64,000 bases of DNA, taken from contig JAFEKR010000001.1 in the NCBI GenBank assembly GCA_019022495.1, forward strand, positions 682,001 through 746,000. Reading direction: 5' to 3'. The translations under genes and the position numbers were made by a program. Below, one piece after another: positions 10,807-22,200 of this stretch. This DNA is from Epichloe hybrida (Eukaryota > Ascomycota > Sordariomycetes > Hypocreales > Clavicipitaceae). How positions within the stretch are numbered: the first letter of the stretch is position 1; every line of letters begins with the position of its first letter. The notes beneath the pieces were generated by a model. It had not been told where the DNA came from. It did no database searches and was given only the letters and a program-made list of their open reading frames with translations.

Positions 10807-11711
10807 TATGTGCATATGTACAGTGGGGTTGTACCTCCAAGCCTCCGTTCGGGTAGGATCACCTCGCCCACCAAATCATGCAGCGTGTCTCCACTGGCAT
10901 CAGACAGGAGAGGTTCCATCACCATTTGGGTGACATGGGGCACCTGAGAACCGACGAAAACTCGTTCGTGATTTTCTGAGCCGGCACTTACATACATACA
11001 TATCGCCCAAAACGGCTTCCCGGAAGGTCCGTGGGAGCTCTTGGCTCCTGCCGTCGCACCCACCCCCCACCATGGCCGGGCCTTTCCTCCACCCCCATCC
11101 TTCTTGAACTACATACGAGAACACACCCCATTTCGATCTCGATTTTTTTTCTATCCTTTCTTGGCTGTGTGTGTGCCCACATTCTTTTGTAGCTGTTGCT
11201 TTGTCTTTTAGCTCGCCAGTTTCCCAGCTTTTCTGAATTCTTGCTTCATTCTCCTCATCTTGGATTATTCGTGCTGCACCACATAGCCAGCGCGCTGCTC
11301 GGCTTTCACTCGTCATTCCTTACCTCGCAATTAACGCGAGCAACATTATTGCACTGTTCACTAACTTCACGATACCCCCACTATTTTCCGTTGACTTTTC
11401 CGTCGCTCGCTCTACGAAACGACAACGCAACGGGGTTTTCGCCGCCATCTGCCAAATTGTGTAAATAGTGTATTATCCAACAATTTGACGCATTTGCCAG
11501 TGGCCCAAGAAGCTCGGGAAACCCAACTCGATAGCGTTGGGCGACACCTTCGACATCATCAATCCAGCCGCTCCCCAACTTCGAGCAGTTTCAACATATC
11601 CCCATTCGGAAATAAAGTTAAATAGCCAGCTACCGTTGTCTTGCCCTTCACGTTCAGGTTCTCCGCTGCTATATTCTTCTACAACCTTGGCATCTACCTC
11701 GGGCGGCCAGT
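10807..11711 (+). promoter_or_regulatory. Promoter and long leader of the MscS gene
   Basis: About 0.9 kb between element A and the channel start codon. The stretch from about 11140 to 11420 is rich in T and C (for example CTCGATTTTTTTTCTATCC), typical of pyrimidine-rich fungal promoters and leaders. No convincing gene is present. Short upstream frames exist but none has coding character. Confidence 0.4.
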
Positions 11712-14315
11712 ATGGCGAGCTCAACACATCCAGATGACCACCATGGCCTTGATAATGAACGAAGTCTGACGCATCAGCAGACTGATTCTGAGCCGTTTCC
11801 CGAAATCGAACAACATTCCTCAACCAGAGAAGATGACCATGACGACTTCCGAGAAAAACCCTCACCCCCTTCTCTGGACACCTTCCACACACTTCAGCCC
11901 CACGGTTCACATGGCATTGAGGCGATGGCCACGTCCCCTTCTGTTATTAACCGCGCCGAGACCAGTCGACTCACTGATGACCTGGAGTTACTACGAGCCG
12001 AGCGTTATATTTCCAATCAAGAGCATGAAGCAGCCGGTGTTGCGATAACTCGCTCCAAAACACGAGCTCACAATGTAGAGCCTGATGATGCTTTCAATCC
12101 AACCGTGACCAAAGAGGAAATGATCAAGAAGATAAACGAGGATGCGGCCTTGTACAAGTTTTGGCTGTTCCTGAAAAAGTTTCCTCGGTTTGTGCGGTAC
12201 ATCGTCTACTTATTTCCGGGTGCGGCTTTACTGCTGGTTCCCGTTCTTCTCGGTGCTATCAGATACAATGATGGTAGCAAGCTCGTTGGTGGACCCGGTG
12301 GTGTTGAATTAATGTGGTTCGGAATTTGGCTCGAGATTGTTTGGGGTTCATTGTGGGTGTCACGTATGATGACTAGTCTTCTGCCACCTCTGTTCCACAG
12401 TCTGGCGCGCATGGTCGGATCAACAAACGCCAAGAAGTGGAGGGATATTGGAGCCCAGCTGGAACTTCACGTCGCCTTGTTCCTCTGGTTTCTCGCCATC
12501 CTCATCTCGTTCAAACCGACCAACAACGGGCACCGCCGCGGCGGCAAGCCGGACAAGGGCGACTCCGGAAATGACTGGGTAGACGTTGTCAACAAAGTCA
12601 TCATTGCCCTCTTTGTTCTTTTCACTCTCAATTTTGTCGAGAAGATTCTGATTCAATGGATTGCGACTTCTTTTCATCAGCGGACTTATTCAACTCGAAT
12701 CGAGAACAACAAGGGCGATGTTAGGCAACTCGTACAGCTTTACGAGTATGCCAAAGCCAAACTTGAACACACTGACAAATTTTGGCGAGATCCTAATGGG
12801 GGCACCCGTACTGTCAGCGGAGCGCAAACTCCCATGGCTAACTTCCATCAGGGGGCTCGTCAAGTTCTCGGCAAGGTTGGCTACGTCGCCAATAGAGTCG
12901 GCAACGATCTCATTGGCCGAAAGGGCAGTACCAACATTCCCCGTAAAGTAGTTTCCGAACTACTGCGGAGTACATCCTCAGCCCACACGTTGGCCCGTCT
13001 CATTTATCGCAGTCTGGTTCGGGAAGATCGTGACACCGTTCACCCAGACGATATGGAGGCGGTGTTCGCCACCAAGGAGGAGATTGATGCTATGTTTGGT
13101 GTATTCGACAAAGACCTCAATGGTGACATTTCTATCGATGAGTTCGAAGCCGTCTGCAACGAGATTCATCTCGAAAAAAAGGCCATTGCTGCTTCCCTCA
13201 AAGACTTGGACTCTGTCATCCAAAAGCTCGATAAGGTGTTTGTCTTTATCATCATTGTCGTGTCCATCATTGTTTTCGTGTCCATTTTCTCCAGCTCAAC
13301 GGCCGCGGGCCTGGCTTCGGCTAGTACCTCGATCCTAGGTCTCGCGTGGGTTCTACAGGCCACTGCACAAGAATTTCTGCAGTCCATCATCTTTGTCTTC
13401 GTCAAGCATCCGTTCGATGTCGGCGATCGCGTCACAATTTATGGCTCCACTGGTGCCACAATGACAGGAGACGACTACTATGTAACCGAGATTTCCCTCT
13501 TGTACACCGAGTTCAAGAAGCTTCAAGGACACATTGTACAAGCACCCAATTCAGTGCTCAACACTGTATTCATTCTCAATCAGCGACGGTCCAACGGCAT
13601 TTCTGATGTGATTCCTTTGGAGTTCAAATTTGGCACCCCTGCATGGATGATCGAGGAACTCAAGGCCCGCATGCTGGACTTTTGTCTGGCCAACAAGCGC
13701 GACTTCCAGCCAACCATCATTGCTGAAATGACTGGTGTGAACCAAGTCCGATCATGTACTATGAACATAGTGTTCATCCACAAGTCCAACTTCCAGAACG
13801 AACTTCTTCGTCTGAATCGTCACAACAAATTTGTTACTGAGCTAGCATACCAGATGGAACATATTGGCATCCAAGGCCCACTGCGCATCGATCCTGGCGG
13901 CAGCAGGGAATACCCAATGTTTTATGCTGGTTCACACCCCCCACCGTACAACGGCAAGGAGCAAGTCCATGACGACTCAATGGGACATCCGCCAGGGCCA
14001 GTGCGTGGCTCCATGCCCCGACACAACAGTATCCGAAGCATGCGTCTTCCCACCACCAACGAAGAGGCCATTGCTGGGTTCCAAGATGTGTTCGAGAACC
14101 GGCGTGACCAGTCCCTTGCCCGGCGCATGGAATTAATTCGAGAAAAGAACCTTGCAGAGAAAGCAGAAGCCGAGCACGAACCGCGAGCCTCGACCACGGG
14201 TGCTGCCCTCACGCCAACCCAGTCTGCCGGGTCCCAGAATCGTTCTCGTCTGTTCAGCCGGTACCGTAGCGGATCTAAGACTCTGCAACGGCAGGTAACA
14301 CGAGATATGGTGTGA
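11712..14315 (+). CDS. EF-hand mechanosensitive channel, MscS family
   Basis: An intronless frame of 867 residues. The polar N-terminus (~150 residues) is followed by hydrophobic segments near residues 161-185 (IVYLFPGAALLLVPVLL), 200-225, 253-270 (LFLWFLAILISF) and 290-312. An EF-hand loop (DKDLNGDISIDEF, near residue 465) comes next, then two more membrane helices (VFVFIIIVVSIIVFVSIF, then the pore-lining stretch with AAGLASASTSILGLAW), the MscS beta domain (HPFDVGDRVTIYG) and a Ser/Arg-rich tail. This order matches the fission-yeast Msy1/Msy2 type, which sits in ER membranes and tunes calcium release under hypo-osmotic shock. Inference: same role here, with calcium sensed by the EF hand. 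Start chosen at the first ATG of the frame; it has no in-frame rival nearby. Confidence 0.95.
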   Translation: MASSTHPDDHHGLDNERSLTHQQTDSEPFPEIEQHSSTREDDHDDFREKPSPPSLDTFHTLQPHGSHGIEAMATSPSVINRAETSRLTDDLELLRAERYISNQEHEAAGVAITRSKTRAHNVEPDDAFNPTVTKEEMIKKINEDAALYKFWLFLKKFPRFVRYIVYLFPGAALLLVPVLLGAIRYNDGSKLVGGPGGVELMWFGIWLEIVWGSLWVSRMMTSLLPPLFHSLARMVGSTNAKKWRDIGAQLELHVALFLWFLAILISFKPTNNGHRRGGKPDKGDSGNDWVDVVNKVIIALFVLFTLNFVEKILIQWIATSFHQRTYSTRIENNKGDVRQLVQLYEYAKAKLEHTDKFWRDPNGGTRTVSGAQTPMANFHQGARQVLGKVGYVANRVGNDLIGRKGSTNIPRKVVSELLRSTSSAHTLARLIYRSLVREDRDTVHPDDMEAVFATKEEIDAMFGVFDKDLNGDISIDEFEAVCNEIHLEKKAIAASLKDLDSVIQKLDKVFVFIIIVVSIIVFVSIFSSSTAAGLASASTSILGLAWVLQATAQEFLQSIIFVFVKHPFDVGDRVTIYGSTGATMTGDDYYVTEISLLYTEFKKLQGHIVQAPNSVLNTVFILNQRRSNGISDVIPLEFKFGTPAWMIEELKARMLDFCLANKRDFQPTIIAEMTGVNQVRSCTMNIVFIHKSNFQNELLRLNRHNKFVTELAYQMEHIGIQGPLRIDPGGSREYPMFYAGSHPPPYNGKEQVHDDSMGHPPGPVRGSMPRHNSIRSMRLPTTNEEAIAGFQDVFENRRDQSLARRMELIREKNLAEKAEAEHEPRASTTGAALTPTQSAGSQNRSRLFSRYRSGSKTLQRQVTRDMV

Positions 14316-15085
14316 CGTGAGCGTTGGATGTCGCACAGCAGAAGTTCTTTGTGTTTCCTTGTTCTTTTCTTGCCCCATTTTACCCAAGTATTATTGGCTA
14401 AACTTGCCGTGAGCAAATCCAAGCCCCAGCATTCGCATATCCCAAACCACTGCCATCCATAATGGTAGCGAGTACATCTGCAGATCAGTCAGTTCTACAG
14501 ATACAAGATTTGCACCCGGCGTCCATGTAGTTTTGTCGCGGAGAGCAACATGAGCGGGATGTAACTAGACATAGAAATGAATGGAGATACATCAATGATT
14601 GATAATAAATTCATTGTTATAGGCTATGCCAGGTTTCATGTGGGTGATTGGTCATGACATCTCATCTCGGACATGGTTCTGATGGATAGAAGTGTTCGCC
14701 TGCTTGGTCCTTTTGGGGAAAAAAGACAGATTGTGGACTGCCAAACATGGCTAGGGTAGCTGTCAGCTCAGCATTTGGACGAGCTGAGCATTTTCAGCCG
14801 CAAAATGCGGTGCTGCCCTGTCCCTCAGGCACCAGTTGATGATGGCTTGTCCTTGCGAATCGCGCCCCTTTTGCACTGGGTTTGGGCAGCATGCCGTCTG
14901 GTGTCCCCGGAGACGTTTTTGGACGAGATAATTTTCGCCGGATTGATCGAAGCCCGCGTGATTTTTTTGGGTCGAGGTGCGAGCGAGCATTTCGATTCAT
15001 CAGACGACATTGCGAGAATGCCGTGAGTACTGAGCACACGCAGCGCAACCTTGAGGATCAAAACAAAGCCACGGCGTCATTAGCA
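14316..15085. other. Intergenic region and possible leader of the WW gene
   Basis: Holds the 3' end of the channel gene and the promoter of the WW-domain gene. The WW frame stays open upstream to about 14882, but the extra sequence reads like untranslated DNA (RRIDRSPRDFFGSRCERAF) and lacks any motif, so I treat it as leader. Confidence 0.5.
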
Positions 15086-18000
15086 ATGACTGGCCTCCCA
15101 CCGAATTGGGAGTGGGATTATGATGGCCAGCGCTGGTTTTACAAATACAAACCCACCGGCCATATTCAGTTTCATTTTCCCTCCGAAGGTGATGAGTTCC
15201 CGGATTTCGTTCAAGCGGGAGAACCCGCGCCCAACCTGGCTCCCGAGGAACGTCTCGCGTCGCAGCAGCAGGTCAAGAGACAGACGGGCACGGCTGGACC
15301 CAACGAACACACCAGGAAAGCGGGCGGCGAGCAAATCGCCAAAACTCTCGGCATGTCTGCGACAGCCAAGCCGGTGAGCACTGTGTGGGAAGGTGACGAC
15401 GAGGAAGAAGCAGTGTTTCAGCCGGAAAACTTTATGTTCTTGGGACCTGGAACCTATGCGGATGTCAGCCCGTTGTATGAGGAGAAGGAGGAGGAGGAGG
15501 AGGAGCAAGCGACCAAGAGAGCAGTCACTGGAGGTACAGGTGAGCGAGAAAAGGGGACGAGTCCCTTGGGGAGTGGCAAGACGACGCCCATGATGGGGAA
15601 GAGCGAGATTTCTTCATCGACGACTCCAGCAACAAATGCTTTCAAGGCAGCAGCGGCGATAGATGCAACCGTCGATACTGAACATTCTCCCTCCATCGAG
15701 AGCCACACTACTTCAGGCGACAATACTGTTGCGAACATGATAGAAAGCGAGCCCGTTGTATCACAGCCAGTGGAGGCAGATCTCGCGTCCATGCTAGCAG
15801 AAGATCCTGGTACACAGGCTTTCCATATCCTTGACAGTCGTGACATGCCCGTCGAGACGCTGGGTGATACAGCTCACCGATTCGATCCCGTAGGATTCGT
15901 GGCCGAAATGCCAACAGAGCATACTGGCGTGGAACACATTGAACTCCACCCTGATCCCATTGAAATTGCGGACAATTCGATACTCGCGCCCATCGAGACA
16001 ATGCAATGTACTAACATGGTCTTGGCGGAGCTGCCGGAGAAGAACAGCCCGGTTGATGGGAAAGGGAAGAAAATTTGCATCTTCAAGACGCCGGAAGAGA
16101 GCAGATCTACAGCACGAGCAGGAAAAACGACCGAGGCAATGACGCTGCAAACCGTTGACACAAAGCAAGGACAGAAAACTTCAGCGGCAGGCGAGCTTAC
16201 GGACGTGAGAAACCATCACACTCAAAGTCCAAGGACAAACGGCGAACAGTCATCACAGCCTGCCCCCAAACTTGAAACTTACAAGATCACGAGAAAACAA
16301 CCTGGAAGCACTCCCGGAACGCCGATCCAATCTCAGAGTCAGAGTCAATCCACCTGTCAGGCCCATGTCCCAGGCCACCCTAGCACCTCGCAGGCTGCAA
16401 CTCCAGACAAAAGATATAGTGTCTCTCCACAACGAGAGGCCCCCTTGACGTTGAATCCAAGGCGGGAATCCATCTCCATGAATCTGAGCACGGTTCCCAA
16501 AGTCCCCCTTCCCACACATGACCCCTCAAAGTCAGTGCAAACTACGGCGGTACAGTCCGAAACGGAACAACGGCGGAAAGAGAGGGAAAGAGATTGGGGA
16601 GCAGGTCTAGCGCGTGTTCCGTCGTCCGTGTTGAAGCCAGCGCGCAACCAGAGACATCCTGTACAGAGCCCGCCTCAGCAGTCGCAGCAGCAACACCAGC
16701 AGGAACAGCAGCAGGTACCCTGGTCTGGAAGTCCTGCAGGATCTGAGGGCTCAAGCCAAGCAATGAATCAGCTCCCGTCTGTTTTGAGGCCAGCAAGGGG
16801 AAGGACAGAAAGCCAGCCTTGGCCTGATGGTCTCCCAAATCAACAGAACTCTGGATCAAGTGCGGCTAGACAGAACATCGTAACTGCAACGCAGCCAGGG
16901 CCAGACAGGTCACATGTCTCGCGGCCAAAGACTCAGCCGAATGCCATAGTTCCCGGAAGTTCAGATAACTGCCAATCTCCTCCCCAGTCCTGGCAGGGAC
17001 AGACGCTCCCCAAGAGGCGAGATAGCGCAATGCCTACATTAGCACAAAAACAGTCTACGCGACCGCTGTCTGCTGTTGGTGGGACAATATCTTCCGGTCC
17101 TGCCAGTGCCGCTCTTGCTTCATCAAGCCGACCATTTGATCAGACAAGCAAGGAGGGTCCTCTCCTTATTCTGGAGTTTCAAGTTCCTCAGTCGCAGAAT
17201 GTCCATAACATGGCAGCCGGTCAGCCACAGTTGCGAAGGTCAACTGCGCCAATGGTTACCGCCAACGCTTCACCGCTGCAAAATGCTCAAGATGTGGCTG
17301 TTGGTCAACCTCGACTTCAACAGGCCCCTTCAATCGATCATCCTGTTGCACCCGCTGTTGCACTTCCAAATCCGCAGGGCGAACAGCAATCTGCTACAAC
17401 CTCATCTTTCAATGTCCTGCCCTTACGGAATATCCAAAATGCTGCAGCAGGGCAGTCATTTAAACCACAGAGCCCCCATGATGAGCAATCTCGTTTTCCG
17501 GTGGAACGACAGCAATTTGGTCCTGCGGAACCCATGCAACCTGGCATTCGCAGGGCCTCTGCCTTTACCCCTGAGGATGCTACTGCCCGGTCTCGAGCAG
17601 ACAGCCAGGTTTCCTCTATTAGTCATACACCTGCCGATTCATACATGCTAAGGTCCTCCAACCCGCTTGTTGATGGACCGAACTATGCACCTCAACCTCT
17701 GACGGATAACAATGCTGGTTCAGATGCCCTGAACCAACCACCCCCCGCTCAGCCTTCCTCGGGGGCGATGCCGCCAGATCAGATGCAAGGTCAGATGCCT
17801 TCTGTGCCAGTTCCTCAAGGACCTCCTCAGGGTCAATGGAATCCACAATGGAATCCAAGAGTAACCCATGCACAGCCCCCTCAAGAGCTCCAAGGGGGCA
17901 AAGGCAAGGAGAAGAAGTGGACAAGGTGGTTCAAGGGCGGCAGCAGTAAATCCAAAGCACCACAGCAAGCCCAGATGATGCCACCAAGGCCAGGACCACA

Positions 18001-18916
18001 ACAATGGGCCGCCGGTGGCCCGTTTAGTCCGGCCCATATCTGGCAGCCGGGACAGCAAGGTCCGGCAGGCATGGCCTCTAAGGGCCAAGGGCAATGTCCA
18101 AGCATAGTTGACTCTACTTCAATCTCTACTTTGGGCTCAGATAGAAAGAGCCGGCACGGTCAACAGTTGCCTGCTGGACAGTCGACAATGCCTGGGCCAC
18201 AAAATCTGGTCCCAGGTGGTGGCCAGGAGCAAGCACCTGGTCAGCCTCCTCCCCCAGGTCAAACACTCCAAGGACAGATGTACGCCCGACGGATGCCTCA
18301 AATGCCCTCGGAAAATATACGACAGGCGCAAGCTCATCTTCAAATCACCCAGGGAGCTGCAGGTCGCGATCAGACGAGTCCAGGCCAGCCATCACAAAGC
18401 CAATTCCTGCCCGGCCAAATGCATCCGAGCCACTTGACACACGCTCAAAGTACAGGTCAGGGACCTACAGCACAAATGTCTTCTCAAGGTTCTCCTGCGC
18501 AGGTGCCGCCTGGACAGACCTACTTTGGACAGATGCATCCTCTCAGCATGCCTCTTAATTCTCCGTCACAGGGCCACACAACGACCCAGCCAGGCCTCCG
18601 GCATCAAGGTCAGGGAATTCGAGGCGCAGCAAGCTCCGGGCAGCTGCCGATGGGCAATTCCAAGACGGCTTCGGCTTCCGGTGCAGGCGACAGCGCTCCT
18701 CTGCAGAATCAGCCGCCTCAACAGCACCCGCAACAGCAGAGCAAAGAGAAGAACCTGAAACCAGCTCCTCTATTTGCTGTTGCCAGTGGCAGCCGTCCAG
18801 CAAGTACGCAGGCGCCTGGCCATCAAGTCGCAGCAAATGAAAAAGGGGCGCATAATCCAGCAGCAGACTATTCTGGGGTCGATTGGGGAAGTCGGGAGAA
18901 TTGGGGCCGTCGTTGA
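15086..18916 (+). CDS. WW-domain protein with long Gln/Pro-rich disordered region
   Basis: 1276 residues in one exon when started at the ATG at 15086, which places a WW-type domain at the very N-terminus (LPPNWEWDYDGQRWFYKYKP, residues ~4-32, both Trp present, ending in HFP). The rest is low complexity: an acidic Glu run near residue 133, Gln runs (QQSQQQHQQEQQQ near residue 535), many Pro/Gln/Gly/Met repeats in the last 400 residues, and one basic patch (KEKKWTRWFKGG near residue 945). The C-terminus ends DYSGVDWGSRENWGRR. Known: WW domains bind proline-rich or phospho-Ser/Pro ligands. Inference: a scaffold with one folded module. An in-frame ATG at 14891 would add 65 residues; I prefer 15086 because the family-like sequence begins there. 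No enzyme domain is seen. Confidence 0.85.
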   Translation: MTGLPPNWEWDYDGQRWFYKYKPTGHIQFHFPSEGDEFPDFVQAGEPAPNLAPEERLASQQQVKRQTGTAGPNEHTRKAGGEQIAKTLGMSATAKPVSTVWEGDDEEEAVFQPENFMFLGPGTYADVSPLYEEKEEEEEEQATKRAVTGGTGEREKGTSPLGSGKTTPMMGKSEISSSTTPATNAFKAAAAIDATVDTEHSPSIESHTTSGDNTVANMIESEPVVSQPVEADLASMLAEDPGTQAFHILDSRDMPVETLGDTAHRFDPVGFVAEMPTEHTGVEHIELHPDPIEIADNSILAPIETMQCTNMVLAELPEKNSPVDGKGKKICIFKTPEESRSTARAGKTTEAMTLQTVDTKQGQKTSAAGELTDVRNHHTQSPRTNGEQSSQPAPKLETYKITRKQPGSTPGTPIQSQSQSQSTCQAHVPGHPSTSQAATPDKRYSVSPQREAPLTLNPRRESISMNLSTVPKVPLPTHDPSKSVQTTAVQSETEQRRKERERDWGAGLARVPSSVLKPARNQRHPVQSPPQQSQQQHQQEQQQVPWSGSPAGSEGSSQAMNQLPSVLRPARGRTESQPWPDGLPNQQNSGSSAARQNIVTATQPGPDRSHVSRPKTQPNAIVPGSSDNCQSPPQSWQGQTLPKRRDSAMPTLAQKQSTRPLSAVGGTISSGPASAALASSSRPFDQTSKEGPLLILEFQVPQSQNVHNMAAGQPQLRRSTAPMVTANASPLQNAQDVAVGQPRLQQAPSIDHPVAPAVALPNPQGEQQSATTSSFNVLPLRNIQNAAAGQSFKPQSPHDEQSRFPVERQQFGPAEPMQPGIRRASAFTPEDATARSRADSQVSSISHTPADSYMLRSSNPLVDGPNYAPQPLTDNNAGSDALNQPPPAQPSSGAMPPDQMQGQMPSVPVPQGPPQGQWNPQWNPRVTHAQPPQELQGGKGKEKKWTRWFKGGSSKSKAPQQAQMMPPRPGPQQWAAGGPFSPAHIWQPGQQGPAGMASKGQGQCPSIVDSTSISTLGSDRKSRHGQQLPAGQSTMPGPQNLVPGGGQEQAPGQPPPPGQTLQGQMYARRMPQMPSENIRQAQAHLQITQGAAGRDQTSPGQPSQSQFLPGQMHPSHLTHAQSTGQGPTAQMSSQGSPAQVPPGQTYFGQMHPLSMPLNSPSQGHTTTQPGLRHQGQGIRGAASSGQLPMGNSKTASASGAGDSAPLQNQPPQQHPQQQSKEKNLKPAPLFAVASGSRPASTQAPGHQVAANEKGAHNPAADYSGVDWGSRENWGRR

Positions 18917-19232
18917 ATCATGACTTTTCCATTTAAATTATCCTATATACTATATATCATCACACCCACACATGTCGCCTTCTTGGAAAATTCAAACTGC
19001 ATGTACATAGTGCCCGGGAGAAACGGTCTCATCAACTTTGAAACTTCGCGAATAGCGTCTGAGGCACGTGACGACGCGTCGCAGGCGCGGTTTCAACTAG
19101 GCGCCTCGTCCCACATTGAAAGGCCCTTTACGGATCCGTAATCCGTAGCTAATTAATTGCCCAAGGCACACGTGAATACTCAATCTATCACAAACCCGCG
19201 CACGGCACGGCGATGGTCTGCGAACCGGGGTC
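18917..19232. other. Short intergenic region
   Basis: 316 bp between the WW-domain gene and the BRCT gene. It contains the motif GGCACGTGACG near 19062, a palindromic CACGTG core that could be a bHLH site, and nothing else that I can support. Confidence 0.4.
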
Positions 19233-22200
19233 ATGACGCGCTTCAACTCGCTTGTGCAAGCAGAAAAGGCTGCCTGGGAGGGGAGCAATGAATCCCAGGA
19301 CAGCCAGGCGATTCTGGACGCCTTCAAGGCGGAATTCGGGGTTGTTGGCGCGGTACGTGTCTGTCTGTGGCATCTGGTGGCAGTGAACCTGAACCTTGCT
19401 GGCCAAATGGCATCCCCTTGCCTGGTCAGCTTCGAATCGCTCACACTCGAGATATCATGTAATAGATGACCAGTTCGCCACCCGGGCATCTTTTTCTTTC
19501 CAGGGTGACGAAGCCTTGTTCTCAGACAGAGGCCGAGTGCCTCCAGACTGTGGCCGTGACCGACAGCCTTGCTCCGGCCGACGTCGCAGCGAAGGCAGCG
19601 AAGGCAGCGAAGCCGGCCACTCAGGTGTGTGTATGTACATAGGCGGGCCACCCCCGGTACATACAGTACTGACAAGGATGCCACTAACAACCCTGTTCCT
19701 CCCAGAAAAAGCAAGCAACGGGCACCACTGCGAACCGCGACGTGTTGACGAGCATCACCATCGTGTGTGAACCACCAAGAGATGACACACAAAACGCAAG
19801 TGACCTGCCAGAGACAGCCCCAGTCGACCGGGATTTCTACAAGGGCGACGCAACTGTCGTGACGTCCAGATTGGACCATGAGCGGCGATCCGCCACGTTG
19901 AGTGCTGAAAACAAGCCGGAGCCTTTGCTGTTGCCTGGCCGTCAGAAAATGGACGGCTCGCAACAAACGCCGACACAGGTCAATGAGGATCGCGACTACG
20001 TGGCGTTTTGCGAACCTTTGCCGTCGAGCCCAGCCGATCATACACAACTCATGAGCAACGAGGAACCACGGACTTTGAACCCCAACGATACTGGGGCAGT
20101 CAACTTTGGAAGCCTGAGTGAATTCGCAAGGCCATCTTCCCAAGTATCTGAGGATGGGGGCTTTGAGAATACGCGCGGACAATGGAGACTACCAACCGAT
20201 GCCGCGGCATCGTACGGTTTAACGCCATACAAACCGCACAACGTGCCCCTGGAAACTCCTGTGTTACCCAAGAACCCCTTTGGAATAGTAAGCAATGGTA
20301 ATGGTGGTGCGGTTCCATTCGGAGGCACTCAGCTCTTTGGGCAGACACAAATGCCATCATCTGCCGTTAAGCTCGCTAGTCCGACCTCGTCGCGTCCCTC
20401 GCCGGCAGTATTTGTCAATATAGTGGAAACATCGCCATTGAAGAACCGCACTAATGTTTCGTCTCCTACTAATATCCAGACCTCCAGCCCTGCAAGACAG
20501 CACGAAGTTCCCGCAACTGTGTCCAAGGACAAGGACCCGTCGGTTGTCGCAGAGGAAACGCCAGTGCCTCGCCAGTCACAGAAGGACGATCTGATTCCAG
20601 AGTCACCCACCACATCAAGATCAGCTGTCGGCCACCAACCAATGGCTTATTACGAGCCAATGAAATACTCACAGGAGCGTAAAGGCTCCGATAAACGGTT
20701 GCAGAAACCCAATTCAATGGACAGCGACTCCGATGACGAGACGTTTCAAATGCTAGAGCGAAAGAAACGGGTGGAAAGAAAACGTGCTTTAGCGGCGAAA
20801 GAGATGGACAAAGTGAGTTTTATAAGGACACAGCGCAAATCATCACCCACAGATGAACGGCCCGGGAAGAGGAGGAAACTAGGTTTCACTGCCAATGTCG
20901 ATGAAAACAAAGAAAACAGGGCAAACGGTGCAGCCCAGCCTTGTGTACGAGACTCACAAAAGGTTGTCTCGCAATCAACAGAGTCGCCCTCCTTGGAGTC
21001 GACCAAGGCCACCCCGGGCGAGACTGCAGAAGTTGAAATTGAAGCTCCAGAGGTGGACGAACCCGCGCCGGACGCGTCGATCGCGCCGCAGCCTCAACCT
21101 AAGATGTTGGACGAAGAAATGATACCTGCTACTAGTCCCGTGTGTTCTTCGCCAGCTGCCCATCGGGGAGATGCGCCTTTGGCTTCAGAACCAGAACTAC
21201 CAACGCTTAGACGGAGCGGAATGGGGCGAGGCTTAGAAGATACGGCAGACTGTTCGTCACTGCCACCGGTATGCCGGCAGTCTCATCGAACATACGGCAG
21301 ACGGGGTCGCAAGTCACGAACGCGCTTAGCCATAGTATCGTCTACGGATGCGGACACCGATGATCATGTAGATCATAATCCCGAGCCGCCGCCACTGCCG
21401 CTGCAATTGTCGGACGAGGCCAACCGAGACCCAGGAAATTCAGAAGACACAGTCAAGCCTTCTAGGGGACCGTCGAGCTCTTACATAGAACCTCCTCCCC
21501 AGCGTGTGAGCACTCGATCAACACCACGGCGCTCTCGCTCCGCTCACAAGGCAGTGACAGCATCGTCCAGCCTAACCAACTTGTCGGGCACACCTGTTCC
21601 ATCATCCAAGACCACGCCAGATACTCAAAGCTCTCCCATGTCAGCAAGACCAGTATCTGTTAACCTGGTATCGTCTGAGAAGAGTGCGCGACCTTTGCGC
21701 AAAGGGGCGACGCGACACCCACCAAGGTCGGGCTCCGAATCGCCACAGCCAGTGACCAAGGTTATGAGACTATCACGGCGGTCAATACGAATAGACTCGG
21801 ACTCCACCGATGAGCTGCATCGCACACCATCCAAATCCAGTCGTTCATTTCGAACAAGCCTAGGACAGACACCTCAAAGCCGTCGTTTGTTTGAGGGCAT
21901 GGTGTTTGCCCTCTCATTTTCCAAGAATCAAACGCAGAGAACTAAACTCGAGGCAAAAATAACGCAAGCGGGCGGCATGATCCTCCACGAAGGATTTCAA
22001 GAACTATTTGAGTCATCACCCTTGCTCCATACGACCGTCGAGGACAGTGATGATTTTCTCACGTTAGGCAAGACCAATAGCGGGTGTGGCTTCGCTGCTG
22101 TCATCGCAGACTCGCATTCGCGGAAAGCCAAGTACATGCAGGCATTAGCGCTAGGTCTTCCGTGCCTAGCCCCCCAATGGGCGTCCATGTGCTTGAAGCG

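Noticed and set aside
14891..15085. An N-terminal extension of the WW-domain protein by 65 residues
   Set aside because: The added sequence has no motif or composition typical of protein, while the WW domain follows the ATG at 15086 at once. It cannot be excluded without transcript data.
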